Source: Gonocerus acuteangulatus
Lineage: Eukaryota > Arthropoda > Insecta > Hemiptera > Coreidae
Assembly (NCBI GenBank): GCA_946811695.1
Contig: OX328125.1
Coordinates: 110,928,467 to 110,992,466, forward strand
Direction of reading: 5' to 3'
DNA: 64,000 nucleotides
A program made the position numbers and the translations under genes. Of this stretch, positions 10,918 through 21,598 are shown one piece after another. The notes beneath the pieces are model-generated. The model was given only the letters and a program-made list of their open reading frames with translations. It was not told the origin of the DNA and made no database searches. The number at the start of each line of letters is the position of its first letter. Position 1 is the first letter of the stretch.

Positions 10918-11099
10918 GATAAATAAAAAGTGTAAAAGTGTGTGGCGATATTTTATTGACCTTCCGCCTTATTCGCCAGTTATATAAAACTATGAATTTT
11001 AAACAGCTGATAGGTAGTAGACATGATTGGTCTCATCAGTCTAGAAGTGGCCCTACCTGTGGAAGGTTTTTGGAAGTAGCCGTAACTATTTGTTATTTT

Positions 11100-12291
11100 T
11101 TATTTATTTATTTTTATTTTTAATTTTTTTACGGTGCTTTGACGTCTAGGCCATTAGCGCCGACATCCAGGGTGCAACGAGGAATTTTCCCAACGAGCCG
11201 TGTGATGAGAAAATTCCTGCCGCCGAACAGTGGTCAAAAACCGCCGAAAAGCCCTCAAAACTCAATAACATTTGATATTGTTGGTTTAGGAACCTGAATT
11301 TGTGCACACTTACCAGTCTTATAACTACAATGAAGGTATTGATAAGTCACTCACGTGACAATTTTTTTTGTGGTCGCCCCCGCCTCTGAACTGCACTCGG
11401 CTGGGCTCAGGGGGTCAAAACCAATTAAAAAAAAAAAATACATCTGCTCCAATAACATCTCAGGCAACTTTTTTTTTTAAATTTCAGCACAGTTTGAGAT
11501 AATTTCCGTAGGAGTAAAGATATATGCTTATCGGCTATTGGAAATTGATCTGTCAAATATTCGCATACCGAAATTGATCTGTCAAATACTCGCATACCGA
11601 AATTGATCTGTCAAATACTCGCATACCGAAACTACACTTTTGTCGTTTGAATTCAACAATATTTCAACTGGGACACGATTTTTTACTCGGATCACTCGGC
11701 AAAATAACGATCTTCGATTTGATTCCAATGGTTACATAGAGATGACGCGCGTCTGTCTTAGGGAGTTCGTTCACCTCTAGCACCGAAGTAGTCCACGGAA
11801 TATTTAAGCCCGAAGTTAGAGAGACGCAGAAAGACGCAAAAGCTATATGACAAAACGAAATTTGATACGTGTAATTTTTTTACTTTTTCAGTATCCCCGT
11901 CCATGAAGGCGAAAAATACAAAAATATTTTTTTTGCTCTTCGAACACCCCATTAAAACAAGAAAAACATGCGTCAACCTTATCGGTCTGAAAAAGTAATG
12001 TTGAAGGAACGATTTTGGTACATGAGGATTTGGGAAATTTCTTCGTTTCTAGTACTTCAATGATTAACCACCGTCCTGCAATCAACGGTGGGGGCCTAAA
12101 ACTCAAGAAATGGTACTCTCACGAGGTATTTAACATACATTTAAGGTGAATAGGTTCGGAGAAAATACTTCAACAAAATCAAGTTTTGAGCACCTTTTGA
12201 CTATTTTTGACCACTGTGCGCCGGTGGGAATCGAACCCACCTTCTCCCGCTAATGAATCTAAGGCACTAGCCACTAGACCACGGGAGACCC
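11100..12291 (-). mobile_element. tRNA-headed SINE (type A), split by a Transib-like element
   Basis: The minus-strand SINE tail (ACGGTGC...GCCATTAGCGCCGACATCCAGG) lies at 11131..11225 with poly-T before it. The tRNA-like head lies at 12224..12291 (complement of GGGTCTCCCGTGGTCTAGTG and the B box GGTTCGATTCCC). Joining across 11226..12223 restores the SINE order seen intact at 14979..15182. Confidence 0.88.
11226..12218. mobile_element. Transib-like non-autonomous DNA transposon
   Basis: The 993-bp insert is flanked by the 5-bp duplication CGCCG (11221..11225 and 12219..12223), which fits the CGNCG target of Transib elements. The right terminus read inward is CACAGTGGTCAAAAATAG; the left is AACAGTGGTCAAAAACC, one base off. 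CACAGTG equals the V(D)J recombination-signal heptamer, and Transib transposases are RAG1 relatives. A 29-bp unit (GAAATTGATCTGTCAAATAC..) repeats three times at 11541..11627. There is no transposase ORF. Confidence 0.8.
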
Positions 12292-12295
12292 GACT

Positions 12296-12431
12296 GTTAT
12301 TTTAAGAACACCTGAAGATGCTTCAGAAAGACGCGAAACATGTAGAGCGAAATAGTAGGATTAGTCTAGAAAGTGAGTGTTTCAATTTGACCTTCTGCCA
12401 CATATAAATATAGTTAATATTTATACACGCT

Positions 12432-12435
<4 letters not shown>
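12296..12435 (+). mobile_element. PLE terminal fragment with hammerhead-like core
   Basis: CTGAAGA at 12312..12318, a GCTTCAGAAAGACGC loop, GAAA at 12335..12338, then CATGTAGAGC. The downstream TTTGACCTTCTGCC resembles the end of the 10.6-kb pair (TTGACCTTCCGCC). It is a single, degraded copy followed by (TA)n. Stem II is weak, so this is a relic. Confidence 0.65.

Positions 12436-12495
<60 letters not shown>
12436..12495. repeat. (TA)n microsatellite
   Basis: Uninterrupted TA dinucleotides adjoining a fold-back element. Confidence 0.95.
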
Positions 12496-12499
<4 letters not shown>

Positions 12500-12812
12500 T
12501 GATGTTATTTTTCGTCGCTGGGATAGTATTTTTAGATGGAACGGCATTTTTCTCCAGCGGTGGTACTCCTCCTCACTTCTTCCCGGAATATTTCGATGGA
12601 TTCATCTCCATCTTCTTCAGCCAGGTACTTGTTTCTTCCTCGGTGGTAGCCAAGGGAATGTCATTCCCTTGGCTACCACCGAGCCTGGCTACCACCGAGG
12701 AAGAAACAAGTACCTGGCTGAAGAAGATGGAGATGAATCCATCGAAATATTCCGGGAAGAAGTGAGGAGGAGTACCACCGCTGGAGAAAAATGCCGTTCC
12801 ATTGAATTTTTT
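12496..12812. repeat. Fold-back element, ~150-bp arms
   Basis: The arms run from GATGGAACGGCATTTTTCTC (left) to its complement near 12807 and meet at GTCATTCCCTTGGCTACCACCGAGCCTGGC around 12660..12690, with a partial extra repeat in the middle. A related fold-back with the same outer sequence lies at 62155..62400, also bordered by (TA)n. ORFs across it are palindrome artefacts. Confidence 0.85.
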
Positions 12813-13263
12813 TTAGTTTAAATAATAAGGCTAAATTCATTTTTTTTATTTCATTGTAATTTGTATTATATCGCTTATCATATTTAATTTTTTCAAGGCT
12901 CTAGCTTTACATTTAATATTTTTTATTAATTTTTCAAAAAATAATCGTGCAGTGGTCAAAGGTACAACATGTAGTTGTACCTTTGACCATGGGGTGTTGT
13001 ACCTCAGACCACCTAAAAAATATACAGCAGTGCAGAAAAAAATTGTATTCAGTAATAATGTAATTAATTGTAAGTTTAATAAATACAGGACAAGGATGTA
13101 AGCATAATAAAAAAGCTATTATTGATATTATGTTATGATTAATAATAATCGATAAACGTTTTAACTGTCAAGCAGATCCGCTAGCAATAGTAGGGTTTTC
13201 TCTCAAAAAGGTTTGTTTTTTTCAAATAACGGATCTTAGGCATTGGACGTTTAATACCACAGA

Positions 13264-13452
13264 GGCCAACGGCCATAGCCACGTTGAATGAACCGGTTCC
13301 CGTAGATCACCGAAGTTAAGCAACGTCGGGCGTGGTCAGTACCTGAATGGGTGACCGACCACGTGCTGTTGGCATTAGAAAAGGGTAGTAAACCTGTAGA
13401 TAGCCCGGCGCTAATAGCCAAACAGTTGATGCGCCGTATAAGCGAAAAAAAA
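13264..13452 (+). mobile_element. 5S rRNA-headed SINE (SINE3 type)
   Basis: The duplication AATACCACAGA is at 13253..13263 and 13453..13463. The head (13265..13375) is 5S rRNA-like: GCCAACGGCCATAGCCACGT, GATCACCGAAGTTAAGCAAC, GTCGGGCGTGGTCAGTAC, GGGTGACCGACCACGTGC. It is followed by a middle part like SINE type B and a tail (GGCGCTAATAGCCAA.., GATGCGCCGTA) shared with SINE type A, then poly-A. The TSD and poly-A show it is retroposed and not a functional 5S gene. Confidence 0.93.
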
Positions 13453-13559
13453 AATACCACAGATCTCTGCGACTAAATATGTAATAGTCTTTTAACTTTT
13501 ATTTTTAACAAGAATAAAATTTCCTTTTTCCAAATCATATTATTCGAATGTTTGGTGGT

Positions 13560-13860
13560 CATCGACTTAACTCACGACAGATCAACGTCACTTTCTCCTG
13601 AAGAAATTTCCGTGTCAGTATCAGAATCTGAACTGTCATTAGAATAATTTTCTTTTTATTTACCACTTTTTTTAGGAAGGGGTTTATTTGTATCTGGTGT
13701 CTTACGTTTAGGGTGGTGCTTTCGTTTTTTTCCCACCTTCAATAATTAGCTTTTCAGGAATATCTGTCAGGATACGAGGTTTCCTTTTAGGCCGGCCCCT
13801 ATTTCACATTTTCCTTGCCTCCGCTTTTCTATGAGGCCTTACAACTTCAAGTGTAACGAT
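13560..13860 (-). pseudogene. Pogo-like transposase C-terminal fragment
   Basis: The minus strand reads VVRPHRKAEARK, stop, NRGRPKRKPRILTDIPEK, then a basic stretch (KHHPKRKTPDTNKP) and an acidic tail (NDSSDSDTDTEISSGESD). The RPxxKAxxRK.xxRGRxxxxxxILTDxPEK pattern is typical of the segment after the DDE catalytic core in pogo/Tigger-type (CENP-B related) transposases of insects. An internal stop and frame breaks make it non-functional. The catalytic core is not visible. Confidence 0.6.
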
Positions 13861-14442
13861 AAGGGGCGATAGGTTCGAACTGCTACACTGAGGATTGATA
13901 AAGTCAGTTTGAACTTATTTCATTTATTATTTTTTAAATTCTTTGAAAAATTGAAGCAACCAATATTAATTATTTTTTAAAAATTTGTAGTAGAAGAACA
14001 TAAAACTTGAATTATGAAAAAATGACTGTGTTGTACTAGTCGTGTACTACTGACAACTAGTCGTGGTCAGAGGTACAACACCCTGGTAATACAAATTAAA
14101 AAGCATGCTAAAAGTTTTAGGGTCAAAATAAATCAATTTCAGAAGCTACACCATGTTACTTATTGTAATAGCTACTTTGTTAAATGATTTCCATCTTAAA
14201 AGACATAATACAAAAAATATTATGAGGCAAAACGTAGTATAAATAACTTACATTTTTCTGATAGAAATGGATAAGTATTTTTTGCAAGAATCCTCTTTGA
14301 CTAGAATAATCCAAAGTAGGTTACACAAGCCCTTCAGTGAAGGAGCTAAACACTAATAACACCAAAATTTATAAAATGTTGCTACATGCCGCCACAGCCT
14401 CGGTGGTCAAAGGTACAATATGGTCAGAGTTACAAAACCTTC

Positions 14443-14495
<53 letters not shown>

Positions 14496-14572
14496 TTTCT
14501 GGTTGGAATATCCCATCAATACTCTTGACGAAGTAGTTCTGCTTTAGTATATTATTTATTATGATATTCCGG

Positions 14573-14775
14573 AGGACAGGTGGCCGCGAGTGTTAAGGCG
14601 TGAGCACTTAACACTCCGTGCCAAGGGTTGTGTGTTTGATTACCAGTATGGGGTGGTATCTTTGGCAAGAAGAAAAGGCATCACCCCTATCCTGGCTAGA
14701 AAAGGATGGTAACCTATAGATAGCCCATCCCAAAAGTGTTAGTTATTAATAATGGACGTTAAAATGTAAATAAAT
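14573..14775 (+). mobile_element. tRNA-Ser-like SINE (type B)
   Basis: The head GTGGCCGCGAGTGTTAAGGC resembles the A-box half of tRNA-Ser, followed by GAGCACTTAACACTCCGTGCC and a B-box-like TGTTTGATTACC. The body has GGCATCACCCCTATCCTGGC and AACCTATAGATAGCCCATCC; the tail ends GGACGTTAAAATGTAAATAAAT. The same family is split at 34833..39733. Confidence 0.82.
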
Positions 14776-14978
14776 AAACATGATCATCGTACGTCAAAGA
14801 ATAAAATAAACATTTTTTAGATCGTACCATGGTCCAGTTGAGTTTTTTTTAATTATTAAATTGAAAATGATAACGAGATACCCGTTATTGCAGTCCTCAG
14901 ATTAGAGGATGGGTGAATTTTGTCCAGCACATGAATTCTTTTTGTTGGATTTCAGTTTTTGAACAATAATAATTCATG

Positions 14979-15182
14979 GGGTCTCCCGTGGTCTAGTGGC
15001 TAGCGCGCTTTCATAAGTGGGAGATGGTGGGTTCGATCCCCACCGGCGGCAGGAATTTTCTCATCTCAGAGCTCGCTGAGAAAATTTCTGACTGCACCCT
15101 GGAGGCCGGCGCTAATGGCCAAGATTTGTCGATGCGCCGTAAAAAAAAAAATAAATAAATAAAAATAAAAATAAAAAATAAG
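14979..15182 (+). mobile_element. tRNA-headed SINE (type A), full length
   Basis: The duplication AATAATAATT(C/G)ATG is at 14965..14978 and 15183..15196. The head has an A-box-like TGGTCTAGTGGCTAGC and the B box GGTTCGATCCC. The body is GCAGGAATTTTCTCATCTCAGAGCTCG..., and the tail is GGCGCTAATGGCCAAGATTTG then GATGCGCCGT, followed by an A-rich tail. It is the best copy of the family in the window. Confidence 0.93.
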
Positions 15183-15390
15183 AATAATAATTGATGCAAT
15201 ATAAGATATTATGTGTAAGAAGAAACTATAGATGTCATTATCCATTGCAGGATGGAGGGCATCCAGTATTTCGCCTGTATCAGATCTGCAGGGGGAGTTT
15301 TCGGCAAGTTCTCGTCGATACGACCTCTGGGGGAGGCTCTGCTCGCAGTTCTAGTTCCCGAAACAAGGTAAGTATATCAGGCTCAATATT

Positions 15391-15396
<6 letters not shown>

Positions 15397-15462
<66 letters not shown>
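15397..15462. repeat. (TA)n microsatellite
   Basis: About 33 uninterrupted TA units. Confidence 0.95.
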
Positions 15463-15467
<5 letters not shown>

Positions 15468-15468
<1 letters not shown>

Positions 15469-15930
15469 AGGGTGTCCCTCATTGAGATGTCATAACATTA
15501 GGGGCTTATTCTGCATATCGTTTGTAGTTCAGGGCAAAGAAATGAGCGTTCTATCTGAACATGTAGCAGGGCTAACCAAACTGTTGCTTTTTTTCAAAAT
15601 CTACTGGTTTTTATGAAAAACTGTGTTTTCCGGATTTCTGGTTAATGTGTCGTAAAAAAACGACCACATTTTTAGAATCTACATTAAATTTCCAATAAGA
15701 AACACCCGTTATTGAAATATTACCATGTAAATTAAGAGCTATACTGAAAGCCATATTTATGTGAGCTATTGATTTTAGTGTTTTATTAAATTATTCAATA
15801 TTTTTCTAATCAGCTATTTTTAGACTCAGAGCTTTGCCTCCGCTAAAAAAAATTCATTTGTTAATTAGATTTAAAATGGTACCTCGTTGTTTTAGAGACA
15901 AAATTTCAAAGTGTCCCCCAATTCTTAATC
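15468..15930 (+). repeat. Dispersed repeat arm adjoining the 42-bp array (left arm)
   Basis: It starts with AGGGTGTCCCTCATTGAG and contains CTGTGTTTTCCGGATTTCTG and AAGAAACACCCGTTATTGAA. The complement of the same sequence appears, interrupted, on the far side of the array at about 21690..21890 and 22655..22800. The 42-bp arrays and these arms therefore form one large inverted structure. Confidence 0.7.
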
Positions 15931-15962
15931 AGAGCAAAACGCGTGTCTACCTAGTATGGGAA

Positions 15963-16414
15963 GGATGGGACTTCACCATAATCGTGTAAATCTACTATAT
16001 ATTTGGATGGGACTTCACCATAATCGTGTAAATCTACTATATATTTGGATGGGACTTCACCATAATCGTGTAAATCTACTGTATATTTGGATGGGACTTC
16101 ACCATAATCGTGTAAATCTACTGTATATTTGGATGGGACTTCACCATAATCGTGTAAATCTACTATATATTTGGATGGGACTTCACCATAATCGTGTAAA
16201 TCTACTATATATTTGGGTGGGACTTCACCATAATCGTGTAAATCTACTATATATTTGGATGGGACTTCACCATAATCGTGTAAATCTACTATATATTTGG
16301 ATGGGACTTCACCATAATCGTGTAAATCTACTATATATTTGGATGGGACTTCACCATAATCGTGTAAATCTACTATATATTTGGATGGGACTTCACCATA
16401 ATCGTGTAAATCTA
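15963..16414. repeat. 42-bp satellite array, left part (about 11 copies)
   Basis: Unit GGATGGGACTTCACCATAAT followed by CGTGTAAATCTACTATATATTT, period 42 (14 codons, open on both strands). Divergence is very low. The array stops in mid-unit at TCTA (16411..16414), where the 4.4-kb insertion begins; the same unit resumes at 20841. Confidence 0.95.
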
Positions 16415-17394
16415 TATATATAAAAATCACGTGTTCTGTTTGTTTGTTCCTTATACAAATCCACATCGTTTGACTGATATTGACCAAACTTCGCACATAG
16501 ATACGTCTTGATCCGGGAAATCTCGTAGGCTAGCTAAAAATCTTCTAGGATTCATAGTTTAGAAGTAACGAGTTTGAAACTGTCATATGCAGAAGAGTTT
16601 ATAGTCAGAAATCGGCATTTTCTTTCCAGTGTTGCCCCTCCTTCTAAGAAGAAGTGCAATAAAAAAACCTTTGTTTGTTTATCTAAATAGTAGGTTTATA
16701 TTCTCAGAGTTTGGACAAATATCATATAAGATATCATATAATAAAATATCATATTTTTTAAGATTAATTTCCTTAATATCAGATCAGTTTTCTTCATATC
16801 AAATCAATTTTCATTTGATTGCCTAGGGTAACACTGCTCTAACCAGAATATAGACTAATATCGTATAAATAAGTATATCATAAAAATGTTCTGTGTTTAT
16901 CTAATCATAATTTGGACTAATATAATATAATTAAGTGGTCATGTTTCTATTCAGAACTATAATAACTTTTGTTGAGAGGTAGTTTTTTCTCTTTAGTAAA
17001 GGAAGGTTGCAATGTCGGTTATAGTATTCGGTTGAATAATCTCTCACTCGCTTTTCTGTTAAATGAATATGTTTGTACTGGTATTTGATGGAGAGGGTTT
17101 TAGTATGTGGAAAAACACTTAACTTTTTTTTTTAAACTGATGAGGTGTGTAAATGTCATTGAAAAGGCAAAGGAGACCAAAGTTGGTGAAGATTGGGATC
17201 AGCAAGATCAAATAAACAGTTTGAATTTCTTTGTGATTTGACAAAGATATAAGATATAATTCAGAAATTTGATAGATTATACCTAAAGGAATCAACAGCA
17301 TAGTAAATTGTACATAGAAACTTCAGATTATGTTAAAAAAATGAAATTCAAACAACTGAAATGAAACAATCAGTTTATCTGGACATGTTATAAA

Positions 17395-18551
17395 TTTATA
17401 AAACTTGTATTGTAAAATGGACCGTGTCCCTTTGGAAAACAATAAGAACAAGGCTAAAAGTATTTTGGAATTGTTTACACTGATGTGGACCTTTTTTTAA
17501 CTATGAGTCTCAAAGGTGAAAAATATTTTGTTTCATTTATAGATGATTATAGTAAGATTGCCCTCATGTTAATTTCTTCATAATTGTTCAGTATTTTTTA
17601 TTGTTATTTAAGTGTTTAGTGATGAATTCCCTTTGTCGCGGTCTCACTGATGTATAAATAAATAAATAGTAAGATTGCTAGGATTTAAACTATTAAACCT
17701 AAAACAGAAGTTTTTCATTCCTTTGTTCAATAAGTAAATGAGGTTGAAAACTTAGGAAATTGGTATTATGAGGTGTGACATTGGTAAGGAATACTAAATA
17801 GTAAGAATTATGACTACCAAAAAAAAGGGTATCAAAATTAATCCCTGCCCCATGAATTCATGAGTTAAACGGTGTGATTTACTAGAACAATTATGAATAT
17901 ATCTCATTGCTTACTGGCAGAAGATATTGTAGAAAAAAATGTTGGCCAGAAATGGTATGTGCAGCAACTTATTTGAAAAATCCCTCTTTAGCTAACACCA
18001 TTGACAATAAAATACCCTATGAAATCTGTTTTGGAAAGAAACCAGATGCTTCTAACTTTAATTTATATGGTAGTAAAAATTTTGTTAGGAAACCAGAACA
18101 AATAATAACTTCTAAATGGGATAAAAAGGTGAATATGTGCATTTTAATCGAGTATAGTGAAGTGGGATATAAAGTACTTTTGAATAATAAAATCATTGTC
18201 GCTAGGCATGTTGATGTTATCCAAGAAAACATAAGCTGTATTGGATTGGCTGAGGGCGAATCTGATAAAGTTCAAGCGATTGTGATTTTTGGGATAGAGA
18301 AATAGATAGTTTGAAACAAAATAATGCTTGAGATTTTGTTGAAATAAGGAAGTTGAAGATATCAAATGGGTCTAAATGTTGAACAGATGGATGTAGAGAC
18401 TATATTCTTAAATGATCATTTAGAAGGAAAATCCACCACTGGTTTTCTTATTAGGTTATTTGGTAATGTATTATACTGGAAATCGAGAAAGAAAAAAGAT
18501 GGCACAGAAGAGTCTCCATATGCAGAATATGTAGCTTTAAGTGAAGTTTAA
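17395..18551 (+). pseudogene. Ty1/Copia retrotransposon pol remnant
   Basis: Plus-strand fragments in Copia order: TDVDLFLTMSLKGEKYF and FVSFIDDYSKIA near 17470..17580 (integrase core, usual xFVxFIDDYSR); then 17940..18230 with ATYLKNPS, KIPYEICFGKKPD, FNLYGSKNFV and ILIEYSEVGYK (integrase C-terminal part); then NVEQMDVETIFLNDHLEG at 18375 (RT motif, usual QMDVKTAFLNGDL); then LFGNVLYWKSRKK...YAEYVALSE near 18450..18545 (RNase H end). Most of RT is deleted and several frames are used. No LTRs are recognised. The element is dead. Confidence 0.85.
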
Positions 18552-19133
18552 ACTTCCAAAAAGATAGAACTTTTTGTTTTAAACATTAAAAACTCCTTTG
18601 TGAACAATGTCATTTTGTAAAGGACTTAAATTTATGAACTTGAAATTAATTCTCTCACATACATATGCAAATATTATTAAAATATTATATTAAATGTTGT
18701 TATATTTAACTTATTGTTTTATTCGCATATAGATAGATGCACATAATAAATTATATAATCATACAAATGAATGTAAATAAATGAATTAATTTTCACCACA
18801 TTTTGAAACATTATTTTATTATTATAAGAGCTGTATGGTTTAGCAACCCTATTAATTCGGGCAGCCTCACTTTACTTTTTTTTTTAATAAAGTTATTCTT
18901 CTTATAATATTTCTTTTGCATGCTATTTTTTTGCAGATAAATTAATGTATTAAAATATTATTTTTATAAGAAGAGGAAGTCACGTGAATTGTGGTGTTCT
19001 AATAAATGAATAAGTAATTAAATTTTCCATGCAATTTTTTATTAATTTAATATCCATAATAATTTAATCATTATATTCTGCCATATGCTTCCTTTTGTCT
19101 GGGATAGTTATATCCTCTGACTGTCACCATTTA

Positions 19134-19852
19134 GTCGGATAGCTGGTAACGCACATTTCATGAAGTGTTTTATGCACCTTGGAATTTTGGTGTATTGCAT
19201 GTCGTGGATAGGTAAGGCATATATGTGTATCCTGGACATACCTTGGAACACCAGGTACTGCACATAGGGGAAAGGTGTTAAAAAAATATGTCACTAAAAT
19301 GGTATTTTATTCAGAAGCCAACAATCTTTAATGTATAATTAAGGCAAGTTGCTTTATTTCTAGAACAGCCACAACTGTCCTGTCCAGATGATTGGTGCTC
19401 TCTCACTCTTACGGTTACACGCAGTGCATTGCAGTCTATCATCGGCTGAATTTATTTTCATGTCTGCTGATTACTAAACCTCACAAAAAGTGTCTGCCCT
19501 TTTGTAATTATTTTCAATTATGGTGTTTAAATAGCAGTGTGAAGAAGAGACTTCATTTAATATTACAAAAAACCCACTTCAGTTTTGTTTTTATATGTAT
19601 TCCACTTAAAAGTGTCTACCTTATATATTATTCATTATAGAATTGCCTTAATTTTACATTAAAGAATTATGGCTTCTGAATAAAACACTATTTTTGGCCC
19701 ATAGTTTGTTACTGATTACCATGCGCAGTACCTGGTGTTTCAAGGTATGTCCAGCAACCACGTACTTAACTTTTTATCTACACTAGAGACCCACTATAGC
19801 ACAATTTCAAGGCACATAAAACACTTGAAAAGTGTGTTACCAGCTCTTGGAC
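19134..19852. mobile_element. Family A long-TIR element (719 bp)
   Basis: TA flanks at 19132..19133 and 19853..19854; ends GTCGGATAGCTGGTAACGCA and the complement of GTCCAAGAGCTGGTAACAC. It is shorter and more diverged than the 55.97-kb copy, with an internal deletion. Confidence 0.85.
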
Positions 19853-20840
19853 TACATGTTTAAATACGGTTGCAATTCTGGTAAAAATATTGTTGCTCGC
19901 CAAGTCAATGTCGTTATTGAAATTCCCAAATACCTTTAATTCATTGTTGTCCATAACTGCAAGAAAAATATCTTAAATTTGTTTTTATTCTTAGAGGCCC
20001 CTATTTCCTATGATAGAAGGACTATCCTTATTGAAGAGCCCATGAACCATAAAATTTGAAACAGAAGCTTTAATAGAAAGGACTATTAACAAACTATGTT
20101 TTTAAAACTTTCCTTTTGGCATAAATAACATACACCCTGCACGACTTACCTACTTTTTCATTCATAAAAAAAACTCAGTTACGGATTATTACATGAACAG
20201 GTAAACAATATAACATATTAATATTATATTTGCGCAAGGTTGAGGTTTTAGCTTTAGATGCGAAGCCCTTAAAATAAATAAATATTATATTTAAAAAAAA
20301 ATCAATGAAAATAAAGAATATAGTTTCAGTTGTAGGTTATTACAACTTATAACTAATCATAACCTTAATTAAATGCCTCATTTGTATTGCTATTTTTTAT
20401 GAATATTTATTTATGGACCACATATTTTTTTTTCTTTAAAAAAATTAAACACAGGGAGTTTGGTTTGGATTTTCTTTAAAACGGTATTGCAATTAAATTA
20501 TTTGGAATCATTTAATTGTAATACCATTTTAAAAGTAAGGGTACTTTTTAAAATAAGGGTACTTTTTAAAAAATAAGGATTAATTTATTTTCCACCCCAC
20601 TTTCTCTTAAAAAAATGGAAAATAAATTTTTCAGCCGAGCTCTCAATTTATTATCTTATATTCTCAAAATTTGGACAAATATAATATAATCATTCATTTT
20701 TTTAAATATATAATATAAAGTAGGCGTACCATGGAAGCTGGGTTACATCTATTTAATATGAAGCATGTGTAGCATGGTAAGCCCGGCTACAGATATTTAA
20801 TATAAAGTAGGTGTAGCATTGCACACCGGGTAACAGCTAG

Positions 20841-21598
20841 TCTACTATATATTTGGATGGGACTTCACCATAATCGTGTAAATCTACTATATATTTGGAT
20901 GGGACATCACCATAATCGTGTAAATCTACTATATATTTGGATGGGACTTCACCATAATCGTGTAAATCTACTATATATTTGGATGGGACTTCACCATAAT
21001 CGTGTAAATCTACTATATATTTGGATGGGACTTCACCATAATCGTGTAAATCTACTATATATTTGGATGGGACGTCACCATAATCGTGTAAATCTACTAT
21101 ATATTTGGATGGGACTTCACCATAATCGTGTAAATCTACTATATATTTGGATGGGACTTCACCATAATCGTGTAAATCTACTATATATTTGGATGGGACG
21201 TCACCATAATCGTGTAAATCTACTATATATTTGGATGGGACTTCACCATAATCGTGTAAATCTACTATATATTTGGATGGGACTTCACCGTAATCGTGTA
21301 AATCTACTATATATTTGGATGGGACGTCATCATAATCGTGTAAATCTACTATATATTTGGATGGGACTTCACCATAATCGTGTAAATCTACTATATATTT
21401 GGATGGGACTTCACCATAATCGTGTAAATCTACTATATATTTGGATGGGACTTCACCATAATCGTGTAAATCTACTATATATTTGGATGGGACTTCACCA
21501 TAATCGTGTAAATCTACTATATATTTGGATGGGACTTCACCATAATCGTGTAAATCTACTATATATTTGGATGGGACTTCACCATAATCGTGTAAATT
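20841..21598. repeat. 42-bp satellite array, right part (about 18 copies)
   Basis: Same unit and orientation as 15963..16414, with a GACTTC/GACGTC/GACATC variant in some copies. The GACGTC variant recurs at about 3-copy spacing (21072, 21198, 21324). It ends in mid-unit at GTGTAAATTAAATG. Confidence 0.95.

Larger units (their letters stand above)
10616..10985. mobile_element. Short Penelope-like inverted pair with 13-bp TSD
   Basis: The duplication AAAACTATGAATT is at 10603..10615 and 10986..10998. Two ~165-bp inverted arms start with ACTGGCGAATAAGGCGGAAG and meet around 10795 at GACTGGCCGGAGTC. Each arm holds a hammerhead-like core of the CATG flavour. There is no coding capacity at 370 bp. 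Confidence 0.85.
12949..14440. mobile_element. Pogo/Tigger-like DNA transposon remnant
   Basis: The repeated box TGGTCAAAGGTACAA occurs at 12953 and, inverted, at 12973, with relatives at 13000, 14060 and 14405 (GGTCAGAGGTACAACACC). Between them lies a minus-strand transposase C-terminus (13560..13860). Boundaries are not fixed because I found no clear TA duplication. A 5S-headed SINE at 13264..13452 is nested inside. Confidence 0.5.
16415..20840 (-). mobile_element. 4.4-kb composite insertion splitting the 42-bp array
   Basis: The insert is flanked by TCTA on both sides (16411..16414, 20841..20844). Its right end, on the minus strand, is CTAGCTGTTACCCGGTGTGC; its left end is the complement of ACGTGATTTTTATATATA. 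These are the two ends of the dispersed family seen at 21897..22653 and 57876..58330. Inside lie a Copia remnant (17395..18551) and a family A element (19134..19852). The remaining AT-rich parts (16640..17390, 18560..19130, 19860..20640) show nothing I recognise. Confidence 0.75.

Noticed and set aside
11758..12106. 72-codon ORFs inside the Transib-like element
   Set aside because: No transposase motifs and no continuity; likely chance.
12495..12821. Two overlapping ORFs of 88 and 108 codons
   Set aside because: They lie in a palindrome; the two arms encode mirrored sequence.
13264..13377. 5S rRNA gene
   Set aside because: 11-bp TSD, SINE body and poly-A tail show a retroposed 5S-headed SINE with substitutions.
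14979..15050. tRNA gene (also at 12224, 28820, 63010)
   Set aside because: A and B boxes are there, but each is followed by the same SINE body and tail, and the cloverleaf is not restored.
15951..16496. Repetitive protein genes in the 42-bp arrays (also 20837..21637)
   Set aside because: ORFs are open on both strands because the period is a multiple of three; there are no start, signal or flanking gene features.
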